From: JAWVFM01 sp963771655
Lineage (GTDB): Bacteria; Actinomycetota; Thermoleophilia; Solirubrobacterales; 70-9
Assembly: GCA_963771655.1 (NCBI GenBank)
Contig: CAVYUG010000003.1
Span: forward strand, 1-64,000
Reading direction: 5' to 3'
Length of the DNA stretch: 64,000 nucleotides
Numbering within the stretch: position 1 is the first letter of the stretch; each line of letters opens with the position of its first letter. Made by a program: the position numbers and the translations under genes. The notes beneath the pieces were generated by a model, which had not been told where the DNA came from, ran no database searches, and worked only from the letters and a program-made list of their open reading frames with translations. Shown here one piece after another: positions 27,387-35,114 of the stretch.

Positions 27387-27429
27387 CGCGGCGGGGTTTA
27401 CCCGAATAGTTCGGGCAAACTCGCCCGCG
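27387..27429. repeat. 43-bp dispersed palindrome, copy R1
   Basis: Minus-strand reading: CGCGGGCGAGTTTGCCCGAA then CTATTCGGGTAAACCCCGCC and G to the end. Outer arms CGCGGGCGA and inner arms TTGCCCGAA/TTCGGGTAA make nested inverted repeats. The same element occurs at 44430-44472 and 45400-45442. This copy lies between the RTX gene and the end of the YihY gene. Confidence 0.75.
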
Positions 27430-27435
27430 TACGAG

Positions 27436-28380
27436 CTAGGTCGCCGGCTCGACGGTCTTGCCTGCCGGGCCGGCCGCCGGCCCTCGCGTGTCGGACGGGC
27501 GCTCGTCCGGAATGCGAAGGGCGAGCTCGGCGTTGAGCGCGACCCCGGCCAGAAGGGCGAGGTTCGAGATCCAGAGCCAGATCAGGAAGACGATCGCGCC
27601 CGCGAGGGTTGCGTAGGTCGCCTCGTAGGAGGCGAAGGTCGCGACGTAAAGGGCGAACGCGCCCGACGCCAGCAGCCAGACGAGAAGGGCGAACGCGGTG
27701 CCGGCGATCACGGCCCTCCACGGCCGTGGGTCGAGATCCGGTCCGTGGCGGGAGAGGATGGCGATGGCGGTCGCGCCCGCGAGCGCAAGGAACGGCCAGC
27801 GGACGATCTCGAAGACGGTCCGCCCCGTCGAGCCGATCCCCAGCGAGCTCGCGGCGGAGTCGAGGAGAGGCCCGCTGAGGCCGACGACGACCATCATCAG
27901 CGCCAGGATCGCGACGCTCGCGAGAGCGAGGCCCACCTGAAGCGCGCGGACCTTGACCGTCGAGCGACGCTCCTTTACCCCGTGAATCGTGTTCGCCGCC
28001 CGGATGAAGCCGCCGACGTAGCCCGAGCTGGCCCAGAGGGCGGCTGCGAACGCGATCACCGCGGCCACGCCGGCCTCGCCGTGCGATCGGACGAGCCCGT
28101 TGATGGCCGGCCTCAGGGCGTCGGCGGTGGAGCTCGGGCCGACCTGAGTGGCCGCGTGGAGCAGGGTCTGCGCGGTCCCCTCGCTGCCGAAGAGTCCGAG
28201 AAGCGCAACGAGCGCAGCGATCGTCGGAAAGATCGACAGCGCCGAGTAGTAGGCGAGACTCGCCGCGAGGTCGGTGAAGCCGGCGCCGTTGGCCCGTTCG
28301 AAGGTGGAGCGCGCCAGGTCGAAGCGGCGGGGTGACTCGCGCCCCGCGCCGGTCTCCGGCGCCGGCCGCGCCACGGTCAT
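27436..28380 (-). CDS. YihY/BrkB family membrane protein
   Basis: 314 residues with six predicted transmembrane helices. Family marks are GFTDLAASLAYYSALSIFPTIAALVALLG near the N-terminus, WASSGYVGGFIRAANTIHGV and the final YATLAGAIVFLIWLWISNLALLAGVALNAEL. The function of the family is not settled; it was once called RNase BN and may be a transporter. The ATGA overlap with the small membrane gene upstream indicates an operon, driven by a SigB/SigF-type promoter at 28657-28682. Confidence 0.88.
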   Translation of the reverse strand: MTVARPAPETGAGRESPRRFDLARSTFERANGAGFTDLAASLAYYSALSIFPTIAALVALLGLFGSEGTAQTLLHAATQVGPSSTADALRPAINGLVRSHGEAGVAAVIAFAAALWASSGYVGGFIRAANTIHGVKERRSTVKVRALQVGLALASVAILALMMVVVGLSGPLLDSAASSLGIGSTGRTVFEIVRWPFLALAGATAIAILSRHGPDLDPRPWRAVIAGTAFALLVWLLASGAFALYVATFASYEATYATLAGAIVFLIWLWISNLALLAGVALNAELALRIPDERPSDTRGPAAGPAGKTVEPAT

Positions 28381-28646
28381 AGCGTCGGCTCGAAGTCCTC
28401 GGCGCCGGACGGGCGCGAACCCTCCCCGGCTGCCGGTGCGCCGTCGCCCGTCTGGCCTTTGGCGGAGCGCGCGCGCTCGGTCCCGATCCGGCCGCGCTGC
28501 CCCGTGTAGAAGACGAGGGCGCCGACGGCGACGATGGCGAGCGCGAGCACTCCGAAAAGCGGCGAGGCGACCGTCAGCCCGGCGACGAGAATGACCCCGC
28601 CGATGGTGAGCACGGCGGCCACGATCACCCAGGCGACTCCGTACAT
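28377..28646 (-). CDS. Small two-helix membrane protein
   Basis: 89 residues with two transmembrane helices (WVIVAAVLTIGGVILVAGLTV and FGVLALAIVAVGALVFYTG) and a polar, disordered C-tail. ATG 28646 is chosen over a TTG at 28664 because that TTG would lie upstream of the expected transcription start of the promoter at 28657-28682. The stop overlaps the YihY start. Function unknown. Confidence 0.65.
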   Translation of the reverse strand: MYGVAWVIVAAVLTIGGVILVAGLTVASPLFGVLALAIVAVGALVFYTGQRGRIGTERARSAKGQTGDGAPAAGEGSRPSGAEDFEPTL

Positions 28647-28656
28647 GCCTGCTCGC

Positions 28657-28682
28657 TTACCCAATCGGCAGACGTGGGAAAC
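28657..28682 (-). promoter_or_regulatory. SigB/SigF-type promoter, minus strand
   Basis: GTTTCC (28682-28677), 14 bases, GGGTAA (28662-28657). The -10 ends 10 bases before ATG 28646. Its -35 is separated by one base from the -35 of the opposite promoter for the sigma gene. Confidence 0.65.
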
Positions 28683-28683
28683 G

Positions 28684-28708
28684 GTTTCGGGGCCCGTGAA
28701 ACGGGTAT
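28684..28708 (+). promoter_or_regulatory. SigB/SigF-type promoter of the sigma gene
   Basis: GTTTCG (28684-28689), 13 bases, GGGTAT (28703-28708). It points at the SigF/SigB-type sigma gene at 28860, which suggests autoregulation. About 145 bases of leader with two hairpins follow. Confidence 0.65.
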
Positions 28709-28745
28709 CGGCGTGCGCGAGGCAGCCACGTCAGGGAAGACAGCC

Positions 28746-28820
28746 GCGCGGGGGCGACCCCCACAAAGTGCCCCCGCGCCTGTGAGTGAGGGAGGGGCCC
28801 GGCCTTCGTCGGGCCCCTCC
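28746..28820 (+). other. Two tandem hairpins in the sigma gene leader
   Basis: Hairpin 1: GCGCGGGGGC (28746-28755) with GCCCCCGCGC (28770-28779). Hairpin 2: GGAGGGGCCCG (28791-28801) with CGGGCCCCTCC (28810-28820), then TTCCTCC. Both stems are perfect. The second could attenuate transcription or end a transcript; no T-run is present. Confidence 0.55.
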
Positions 28821-28859
28821 TTCCTCCGTAACGATGCGCTGCCAGTCAGAATCATCGGG

Positions 28860-29618
28860 ATGACTGAGTTGAGGTTGGCGCGAGACGAGCAGCTCCTCGA
28901 GCGCTATCACCGCCTGCGCGAGCCGGAGGTGCGCGAGGAGCTGGTTCGCCGCTACATGCCGTTCGCTCGCAGCATGGCGCTGCGCTACCGCGGCGGCAGC
29001 GAGCCCACCGAGGACCTCATCCAGGTTGCGAGCCTCGGCCTCGTCAACGCCATCGACCGGTTCGACCCCGAGCGCGGCATCCCGTTCATCGCCTTCGCGG
29101 CCCCCACCGTTCTCGGCGAGCTGCGGCGGCATTTCAGGGACCGCGTCTGGAACCTCAGGCTCCCGCGCGGGCTGCAGGAGCGCGTTAGCAAGGTGGATGA
29201 GGCGATCAAGAAGCTCACGGGCGAGCTCGAACGCTCGCCGACGATCCGCGAGATCGCCGAGGCCCTCGATCTCACCGAGGACGAGGTGCTCGAAGCGTTC
29301 GCCGCCGGCGACGCCCGGCGGACGATGTCGACCGACCAGCCGGTGGGAGGCGAGGTCGACGAGATGACGATCGGAGACCGGATCGGCACCGTGGAGGAGG
29401 GCTACGAGACGGTGGAGCAGCGGACGACGATCGCCACCGGCCTGCCGGCCCTGAGCGAGCGCGAGCGACTCGTGCTGCGCTATCGATTCGTCGACGACAT
29501 GACGCAGTCGCAGATCGCCGAGAAGATCGGCCACTCGCAGATGCACGTGTCGCGGATCCTGCGCGGAGCGCTCGACCGCCTGCGCGCCGAGGTCGCCGAG
29601 GCGGAGCCCGACGCTTAG
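28860..29618 (+). CDS. SigF/SigB-type RNA polymerase sigma factor
   Basis: 252 residues. Region 2 is EDLIQVASLGLVNAIDRFDPERGIPFIAFAAPTV (key DLIQVASLGL and FAAPTVLGELRRHFRD), region 3 spans about 105-165 and region 4 is ALSERERLVLRYRFVDDMTQ with the helix-turn-helix QSQIAEKIGHSQMHVSRIL. The FAAPTVLGEL signature and the length place it in the SigB/SigF/SigG group that is controlled by partner switching. The kinase (29626), phosphatase (31223) and STAS (34165) genes follow within 6 kb. GTTT/GGGTA promoters near many genes here are its likely targets. Confidence 0.9.
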   Translation: MTELRLARDEQLLERYHRLREPEVREELVRRYMPFARSMALRYRGGSEPTEDLIQVASLGLVNAIDRFDPERGIPFIAFAAPTVLGELRRHFRDRVWNLRLPRGLQERVSKVDEAIKKLTGELERSPTIREIAEALDLTEDEVLEAFAAGDARRTMSTDQPVGGEVDEMTIGDRIGTVEEGYETVEQRTTIATGLPALSERERLVLRYRFVDDMTQSQIAEKIGHSQMHVSRILRGALDRLRAEVAEAEPDA

Positions 29619-29625
29619 GGCGGGG

Positions 29626-30450
29626 CTAGCGCTCCGAGATCTTGAACATCAGGTGCTCGCCACCGGCCGAGTCCTCGACCCGAACGTCGTCGGCGAGCTT
29701 CTCCAGGGAGGCGCCCAGCGCCGGCACCTCGAGCGCGCCGAGCAAGCGCTCAGCCGCGCCGTCTCGCAGGGGCCCGACCTTCACGGCGATCCCGCGCTCC
29801 ACGTCGGTCACAGCCACCTGGACCCGGCCGTCGACGAACCCGTCCGGCGGCCCGCCGGTGATGGCGTCGCCGAGGAGGATCGCGTCGGAGAGCTTGTCGA
29901 CGGAGAGGTCGACCCGGGCGGCGATCGACGAGAGGATGCGCGAGACCACGAGGGGAGCGACGTCGAAGTCCCCGACCGAGACGACGGTGTCGTCGCGTAC
30001 CTCAGCGACGCGCTCGGGCGCTGCGCGCCCGTCGCCTTGCTCCTCGCCCGGCATCGCCATCGCGATCCGCAGCTCCGTGCCGCCGCCGGGGTTGCCGCGA
30101 AGCTCGAATGAAGCGGCGAGCGTGGCGATCAGCGGCAGCCCGAGGCGCAGGCTGGGCTCCGCGCTGGGTGCCGAGATTCGCGGGCGGAACCCGCTGCCGA
30201 AATCGCGGACGACGATCTCGAACGCCTCACCGACGGCCACGATGATCTCCATCGGTCCCGCCTCGTCTCCCTCGTAGGCGTGGACCGCGGCGTTGACGCA
30301 CGCCTCGGAGATCACCGCCTTCACGTCGGCGACGCCCGTCTCGTCCATCCCCGCTGCCTCGGCGAGCCCGGCGACCGTGTGACGCACGATCCCGACGTTC
30401 TCCGGGCGGGCCGGCAGGACGAGTCGCATCGTGGCTTGGTCGGAGGGCAT
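29626..30450 (-). CDS. RsbW-type anti-sigma kinase with a second domain
   Basis: 274 residues. Residues 1-130 form a GHKL ATPase: N-box EACVNAAVHAYEG (about 50-62), G1 box VRDFGSGFRP (about 87-96), G2 GNPGGGTEL. This is the SpoIIAB/RsbW fold that binds the sigma factor and phosphorylates a STAS antagonist. The C-terminal half (about 150-274) is a second domain with the pattern VDLSVDKLSDAILLGDAI, resembling a degenerate GHKL/ATP-binding repeat. It is convergent with the sigma gene, 8 bases apart, and has its own SigB-type promoter. Confidence 0.82.
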   Translation of the reverse strand: MPSDQATMRLVLPARPENVGIVRHTVAGLAEAAGMDETGVADVKAVISEACVNAAVHAYEGDEAGPMEIIVAVGEAFEIVVRDFGSGFRPRISAPSAEPSLRLGLPLIATLAASFELRGNPGGGTELRIAMAMPGEEQGDGRAAPERVAEVRDDTVVSVGDFDVAPLVVSRILSSIAARVDLSVDKLSDAILLGDAITGGPPDGFVDGRVQVAVTDVERGIAVKVGPLRDGAAERLLGALEVPALGASLEKLADDVRVEDSAGGEHLMFKISER

Positions 30451-30470
30451 CACGCCTGGGCGGAGCGAGG

Positions 30471-30495
30471 ATACCCGCGCGCGGCGCCCGCGAAC
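30471..30495 (-). promoter_or_regulatory. SigB/SigF-type promoter of the anti-sigma gene
   Basis: GTTCGC (30495-30490), 13 bases, GGGTAT (30476-30471), 20 bases upstream of ATG 30450. The -35 is one base off the GTTT core, so this is weaker than the others. Confidence 0.5.
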
Positions 30496-30531
30496 CGCGC
30501 CTGCGGGGTCGCGGCCGCCGTCAGGTCACCG

Positions 30532-31110
30532 TCACCCGGCGACCGTCGCTTCGCGCTGTCCCTCGTGAACCCCCTCGGCGACCTCCTCGACGAGCTTGGC
30601 GCAGAATGCGTCGAGGTCGTCGGGCTTGCGGCTCGTGACGAGCCCCTCGTCCACGTGGACCTCCTCGTCGACCCAGTGTGCGCCGGCGTTCCGAAGGTCA
30701 GTCGCCAGGCTCGGCCACGAGGTCAGCGTCCGGCCCTTGACCACGCCCGCGTCGATCAGTGTCCAGGGGGCGTGACAGATCGCCGCCACCGGCTTCCCGG
30801 CCTCGAAGAACCGCCGCGTGAAGTCCAGGGCGTCCTCGACCGTGCGCAGGATGTCGGGGTTCGCGACGCCCCCCGGGAGGACGAGCGCGTCGTAGTCGTC
30901 CGCGTCGGCGTCCGCGGCCGTGCGTCCGACCGAGAACACCTCGCCCTTGTCGAGGTGGTTGAACGCCCGCACCTCGCCCTCCTCGGGCGCGATCAGCTCG
31001 GGCTCGCCACCGGCCTCCTTCACCGCCTCCCAGGGGCGCTCGAGCTCCACCTGCTCGACGCCCTCGTTCGCCACGAGAAAGGCGACTCGCTTGCCGTCGA
31101 TCCCTGCCAT
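30532..31110 (-). CDS. PfpI/DJ-1 family protein (type 1 glutamine amidotransferase-like)
   Basis: 192 residues: KRVAFLVANEGVEQVELERPWEAV, ALVLPGGVANPDILR (about 75-90) and the nucleophile elbow VAAICHAPWTLIDAGVVKGR with Cys at about 112. The DJ-1/PfpI family contains proteases and glyoxalase-type deglycases; YhbO-like stress proteins share this pattern. Two ATGs exist: 31116 is only one base from GAAGGAGG, while 31110 has 7-8 bases of spacing, so 31110 is chosen. Confidence 0.88.
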   Translation of the reverse strand: MAGIDGKRVAFLVANEGVEQVELERPWEAVKEAGGEPELIAPEEGEVRAFNHLDKGEVFSVGRTAADADADDYDALVLPGGVANPDILRTVEDALDFTRRFFEAGKPVAAICHAPWTLIDAGVVKGRTLTSWPSLATDLRNAGAHWVDEEVHVDEGLVTSRKPDDLDAFCAKLVEEVAEGVHEGQREATVAG

Positions 31111-31222
31111 CTTCATGCCTCCTTCGAAATTGCTTTCCGGCAGAGGACTACCCGACGCGGGAGGAGCGTATTCAGGGCGCAACATTGCGCCGCTCGTCGC
31201 CTAGAGTTGGGGGACGAGTGAG

Positions 31223-33775
31223 ATGACCACCATCACGGGAAGACGGCCTTTCCTCGCAACCTTGATGGGCACGCCGCGGCGTGAGCTGCGGCGCGGGCTG
31301 GTGGTGGGCCTGGCGATCCTGATCCCCATCCTCGTGGCTGACATCGTGCTCGGAACGAGGGTGACCGTTCCGGGCTCCTATGTCCTCGGAGCGTTCGCGG
31401 CCGCGATCGTCGGCGGCCTGACGCCGGCCGCGATCCTCGTCGCCCTCGCCTTCGTGCTCGCCGTCGTGAGCCCCGAGTGGACCCACAACTTCGCCACCCT
31501 CGATTATTGGGTCCGTCTCACCGTGCTGGTCGTCGGGGGCGCGTTGGCGATTCTCACCGCGTGGATGCGGGAGGGCTCGCGCGCGTTCACGGGCAGGCTC
31601 ACGCTGCTCGACCAGATCGGCGCCATCGCCGACGGGTCGCTCTCGCTGGCCGACACGCTCGACCGAGCGGTCTCCCTGATCGCTCCGGCGGCGGCCGACG
31701 TCGCGATCATCGACGCGATCCACAGCGGGGAGGTCACGCGGGCCGCGGTGCGCGTTCGCGGCCGGTCCGATTGGCCCGCCGTCGAGACGACCCTGCGAGC
31801 GCGGCCACCGTCCACCCCCTTCTGGCTTCGCGACCCGGATTTCGGGATCCCACCGGTGCCCCAGTTCCTGCCGCGGGTGACCGATGCGCAGGTCGACATG
31901 CTCGGCCACGGCGGTGATGACACCGAGTTCATGCGGTCGCTCGGGATGCGCTCGGTGATCATCGTCCCCCTGATCGCCCGGCGACGCCTTCTCGGGACCC
32001 TGACCGTGGTGGTCGCGTGGTCGAAGCGGCACTATGGGCGCGACGACCTCACATTCGTCAAGACCCTGAGCGGTCGCCTTGCGCTTGCGCTGGACAACGC
32101 CGGCCTCTTCAGCGACCTCGAGAGCGTCGAGCGGCGAATGGACGCGGTCATGGACCGGATCCCCGAGGCGGTCACCGTGCACGAGGCGAACGGCTCGCTG
32201 GTATTCGCCAACCAGGCCGCGGCCGACCTGATCGGCATGCCGGACGGCGAGGAGGTCCTCGCGGCGGGTTCGGACGCGCGCGTGGCCCGCTACGAGCTGT
32301 ACGCGGAGGACGGGCGGCGGCTTCCCGACGAGGACCTCGTCGTCGAAGCGCTCCGCGCGGGCCAGCTTCCGCTTCGGGGCACGTTCCGAATCCTCGTGCG
32401 GGAGACCCGGGAGGAACGCTGGATCTCGGTCGTCGTCGAGCCGATCACCGGCCCCGAGGGGAACCTTCTCTACGCGGTGACGACGATCGAGGATGTCACC
32501 GCGAGCAAGCGCGCCGAGCTTTCGCAACGGCTGCTCGCCCGGGTCGGCGAGCTGCTGCAGTCGTCCCGGAACCACGCCGAGACGCTCCGGAGGGTCGCCG
32601 AGCTGGCCACGTCCGAGTTCGCCGACTGGTGCGCCGTGAGCGTCCCCGGTGGTGACGGCGTGATCGATGTCGCTGCCGCCTCGCACCGCGACCGGGGCGA
32701 GATCACCGGAGAGCTCCGCGACCTCGACGCCATCGACCCCGACTCCGACTCGCCGATAGCGCGGGTGCTGCGAGGTGAAGAACCCGCGGTGGCGGTGGGG
32801 AGCCTCGGGTCGACGATCGTCGTGCCGATGGCCGCCGGCGCGAAGCTCGTCGGCGCCCTGACGTTCGGCACCGACGCGGGGTCTCGGCGCTTCGAGGACC
32901 GCGACCTGGAGGTGGCCGTGGAGTTCGGCAGGCGAGCGGGCCTGGCAGCGGAGAACGCGCGCATCGCCGAGATGCGGATCGAGATCAACCGGACGCTCCA
33001 GCGCGGCCTGCTGCCCGCGGAGCTTCCGGACATGCCGGGCTGGCACGTGGCCACGATGTACCGGCCCGCCGGCGAGCTCAACGAGGTCGGAGGCGACTTC
33101 TACGAGGTGGCTGAGATCGAAGGCGGCTGGATGGTCGTGCTCGGCGATGTCGTGGGGCGCGGCGCCGAGGCAGCGGCGCTCACGGCGCTCGCCAGGCACA
33201 CGCTGCACACCGCGGGCGTGATCACCTCCGACCCGCTGCACGCACTGGCCGCGCTCAACCGACGCCTCCGCGAACGCGACCCGACCCCCCTCTGCAGCGC
33301 GGCCGCCCTGGTGCTCCAGAAATCCCGAGCCGGCGCCGCCGAGGCCCGTGTGGTGGCTGCGGGCCACCCGCTTCCCCTGTTGATCAGCGGTGGGAGGGTG
33401 ACGGAGGCGGCCGTGCCAGGACCGCTCCTGGGTGCGATGGCCGACCCGGATTGGGTGACCTCACTCGTCGAGCTCGCACCGGGCGACCAGCTCATCGTCT
33501 ATACGGACGGGGTAACGGACGCGCGCTCGGGCGATGAGATGTTCGGCGAAGAGCGCCTTCGCAGCGAGATCGCCGGCTCGGAACGCCCGGAGGCCGCCGT
33601 CGCGAGAGTGGAGGCGGCGCTTCAGTCCTTCGCCGGCGAGGTGGTCGGCGACGACGCGGCCCTGGTCGCGATCATGCGCTCCCCGGGTCTTCCTGCTCGG
33701 GCGGCGGATCGGGCTCGGGCAGATCTGGAGGAGGCGGCACCGGGTCGTCCACCGGGTCCGGTTCCGGCTCCGTAA
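31223..33775 (+). CDS. SpoIIE-type (PP2C) phosphatase with TM, GAF and PAS domains
   Basis: 850 residues. N-terminal transmembrane helices (about 25-110; LVVGLAILIPILVADIVLG, YVLGAFAAAIVGGLTP). GAF-like domain about 130-285 (MRSVIIVPLIARRRLLGTLTVV), PAS about 300-425 (VERRMDAVMDRIPEAVTVHEANG), second GAF about 435-590, then the PP2C/SpoIIE domain about 600-815 with the metal residues in EVGGDFYEV and VVLGDVVGRG, and GDQLIVYTDGVTDAR. It should dephosphorylate STAS antagonists and so release the sigma factor in response to membrane or ligand signals. The C-terminal tail is Pro/Arg-rich and overlaps a gene candidate on the other strand. Confidence 0.9.
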   Translation: MTTITGRRPFLATLMGTPRRELRRGLVVGLAILIPILVADIVLGTRVTVPGSYVLGAFAAAIVGGLTPAAILVALAFVLAVVSPEWTHNFATLDYWVRLTVLVVGGALAILTAWMREGSRAFTGRLTLLDQIGAIADGSLSLADTLDRAVSLIAPAAADVAIIDAIHSGEVTRAAVRVRGRSDWPAVETTLRARPPSTPFWLRDPDFGIPPVPQFLPRVTDAQVDMLGHGGDDTEFMRSLGMRSVIIVPLIARRRLLGTLTVVVAWSKRHYGRDDLTFVKTLSGRLALALDNAGLFSDLESVERRMDAVMDRIPEAVTVHEANGSLVFANQAAADLIGMPDGEEVLAAGSDARVARYELYAEDGRRLPDEDLVVEALRAGQLPLRGTFRILVRETREERWISVVVEPITGPEGNLLYAVTTIEDVTASKRAELSQRLLARVGELLQSSRNHAETLRRVAELATSEFADWCAVSVPGGDGVIDVAAASHRDRGEITGELRDLDAIDPDSDSPIARVLRGEEPAVAVGSLGSTIVVPMAAGAKLVGALTFGTDAGSRRFEDRDLEVAVEFGRRAGLAAENARIAEMRIEINRTLQRGLLPAELPDMPGWHVATMYRPAGELNEVGGDFYEVAEIEGGWMVVLGDVVGRGAEAAALTALARHTLHTAGVITSDPLHALAALNRRLRERDPTPLCSAAALVLQKSRAGAAEARVVAAGHPLPLLISGGRVTEAAVPGPLLGAMADPDWVTSLVELAPGDQLIVYTDGVTDARSGDEMFGEERLRSEIAGSERPEAAVARVEAALQSFAGEVVGDDAALVAIMRSPGLPARAADRARADLEEAAPGRPPGPVPAP

Positions 33776-33875
33776 CGGGATCGGGAGAGGGCTCCGGCTC
33801 CTCCACCGGGACCGGCGGCGCGGTGGGTGACTCCGGAGGCTGCTCGATCTCGCCCATCGGGGTTTTCGTTCTCAT
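33672..33875 (-). CDS. Possible Pro/Glu-rich small protein
   Basis: 67 residues, almost entirely Pro, Glu and Asp (PVPVEEPEPSPDPVTEPEPD), intrinsically disordered. It starts with ATG 33875 next to a palindromic promoter core and overlaps the 3' end of the phosphatase gene antisense by about 100 bases. The composition may simply be the complement of an Arg/Gly/Pro-rich tail, so it is uncertain which frame is real. Confidence 0.3.
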   Translation of the reverse strand: MRTKTPMGEIEQPPESPTAPPVPVEEPEPSPDPVTEPEPDPVDDPVPPPPDLPEPDPPPEQEDPGSA

Positions 33876-33888
33876 AGCGAGCGGGTAT
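33862..33888 (+). promoter_or_regulatory. SigB/SigF-type promoter before the acidic small gene
   Basis: GTTTTC (33862-33867), 15 bases, GGGTAT (33883-33888). The -10 forms part of a perfect 12-bp palindrome CGGGTATACCCG (33882-33893), giving a GGGTAT core on each strand between two divergent small frames. Confidence 0.6.
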
Positions 33889-33900
33889 ACCCGTCAGACC

Positions 33901-34098
33901 TTGTTCGAATCCGAGCCAGCCGAGGACGAGCGCGCGGCGGCGGAGCCATCGGAGGCTCCCCCGGAGGAAGCCCCGGAGGAGGACGAGGCGGGCGAGGCTC
34001 ACGGCCCGATCGGGAATCCCGCCTCCGACGAGGAGGCGCTCGCGAACCGCCAGCAGGAGTCCGGCGAGGAGTCCGGGCCCGGGGCCGGCGCCGACTGA
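33901..34098 (+). CDS. Small acidic disordered protein
   Basis: 65 residues from a TTG at 33901 (FESEPAEDERAAAEPSEAPP). It is highly acidic, with no hydrophobic core and a final Glu/Gly-rich stretch. The start is 12 bases after a SigB-type -10, the same short-leader spacing as several other genes here, which supports it. Function unknown; a stress-induced hydrophilin-like role is only a guess. Confidence 0.5.
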   Translation: MFESEPAEDERAAAEPSEAPPEEAPEEDEAGEAHGPIGNPASDEEALANRQQESGEESGPGAGAD

Positions 34099-34164
34099 AC
34101 CACGGCTCGCCGGGATCGCCGGGAGTAAGATCCGGGCGCAAGTGGGCGCCTCACGGAAGAGCAA

Positions 34165-34542
34165 TTGAACGCACCGTTTCGCGTCGAGGTCGAGGACCTC
34201 GATGGCGGGATACGCTCGTTCAACCTGAGGGGTGAGCTCGACCATGCCACCGCGCCGGAGCTCCGCCGGCCGCTCGAGGCGGCGCTCGAGGGCGGGACGC
34301 GCTCGCTTCTGATCGACCTGAGCGACTGCAGCTTCATCGACTCCACCGGCCTCAGCGTCATCGTGCATGCCCACTCGCGACTCGTCGACGGCGACGCGAA
34401 CGGTGGCGACGGACAGCTGGAGATCTGCTGCCCCGATGCCCAGGTACGTCGCCTGCTCGAGATCACGGGCATCGACCGTGCGCTGGGCCTCCACCAAACG
34501 CGCGACGAAGCGCTCGCGGCCCTCTCGAAGTCCGTCGCCTAG
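34165..34542 (+). CDS. STAS-domain anti-sigma factor antagonist
   Basis: 125 residues; GGIRSFNLRGELDHATAPEL, then LLIDLSDCSFIDSTGLSVIV. The DSTGL loop holds the Ser that RsbW-type kinases phosphorylate. The start is TTG 34165. Its location after the kinase and phosphatase genes suggests it is the RsbV-like partner of the SigF/SigB module. Confidence 0.88.
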   Translation: MNAPFRVEVEDLDGGIRSFNLRGELDHATAPELRRPLEAALEGGTRSLLIDLSDCSFIDSTGLSVIVHAHSRLVDGDANGGDGQLEICCPDAQVRRLLEITGIDRALGLHQTRDEALAALSKSVA

Positions 34543-34571
34543 GCGAGCCTCGGGGCGGGTATTGAGCCTCG

Positions 34572-35069
34572 ATGGCGCCTGACCAGGATTCCGTCTCCGG
34601 CCGCAACGATCCCGAGCCGGAGCGGGACGAGACCGAGGCCGAGCGGCTCGACCGCAACCTGAGCGAGATGCTCCAGGAGCTGCGCGTCGCCCTCCCAGGC
34701 GTCCAGGTGCTTTTCGCGTTCCTGCTCACCGTTCCCTTCTCCCAGGGCCTCGTGCGAATGACCGAGTTCGAACGGATCCTCTACCTGGTCGTGTTGCTTT
34801 CGACCGCGCTCGCCACCTTCATCCTGATCGCGCCGACCGCCTACCACCGCATGACTTTCCGCCAGGGGCGAAAGGCCGAGGTGGTCGCGTTCTCGAATCG
34901 CGCCATCCTCATCGGCCTCGGCTTCCTCGCGTTCGCGATGGTGGGCGCGATCCTCCTCGTCACCCACCTGCTGTTTGGAGCGGCCGCGGCGATTCCCATC
35001 ACCGCCGTCGCGGGGCTGGTCATTGTGAGCCTCTGGTACGTGCTTCCCGTGCTTCGGGATTTTCGCTGA
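34572..35069 (+). CDS. DUF6328 family membrane protein
   Basis: 165 residues. The conserved core RLDRNLSEMLQELRVALPG and VQVLFAFLLTVPFSQG is typical of DUF6328. Four transmembrane helices follow (about 48-65, 78-98, 120-138, 142-160), with a charged N-terminus. Function unknown; common in actinobacteria. It is just upstream of the oxidase operon, but that operon seems to have its own promoter at 35078. Confidence 0.82.
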   Translation: MAPDQDSVSGRNDPEPERDETEAERLDRNLSEMLQELRVALPGVQVLFAFLLTVPFSQGLVRMTEFERILYLVVLLSTALATFILIAPTAYHRMTFRQGRKAEVVAFSNRAILIGLGFLAFAMVGAILLVTHLLFGAAAAIPITAVAGLVIVSLWYVLPVLRDFR

Positions 35070-35077
35070 CACCTCCC

Positions 35078-35103
35078 GTTTGGCGGATGTAGACCCGGGG
35101 TAG
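35078..35103 (+). promoter_or_regulatory. SigB/SigF-type promoter of the oxidase operon
   Basis: GTTTGG (35078-35083), 14 bases, GGGTAG (35098-35103). The -10 ends 11 bases before the GTG start of ctaC. Confidence 0.55.
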
Positions 35104-35114
35104 CCCGCCGCCGT

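Noticed and set aside
31172..33367. A 731-codon antisense frame across the phosphatase gene
   Set aside because: The plus-strand frame has clear GAF, PAS and PP2C motifs; the antisense product is low-complexity Arg/His/Asp.
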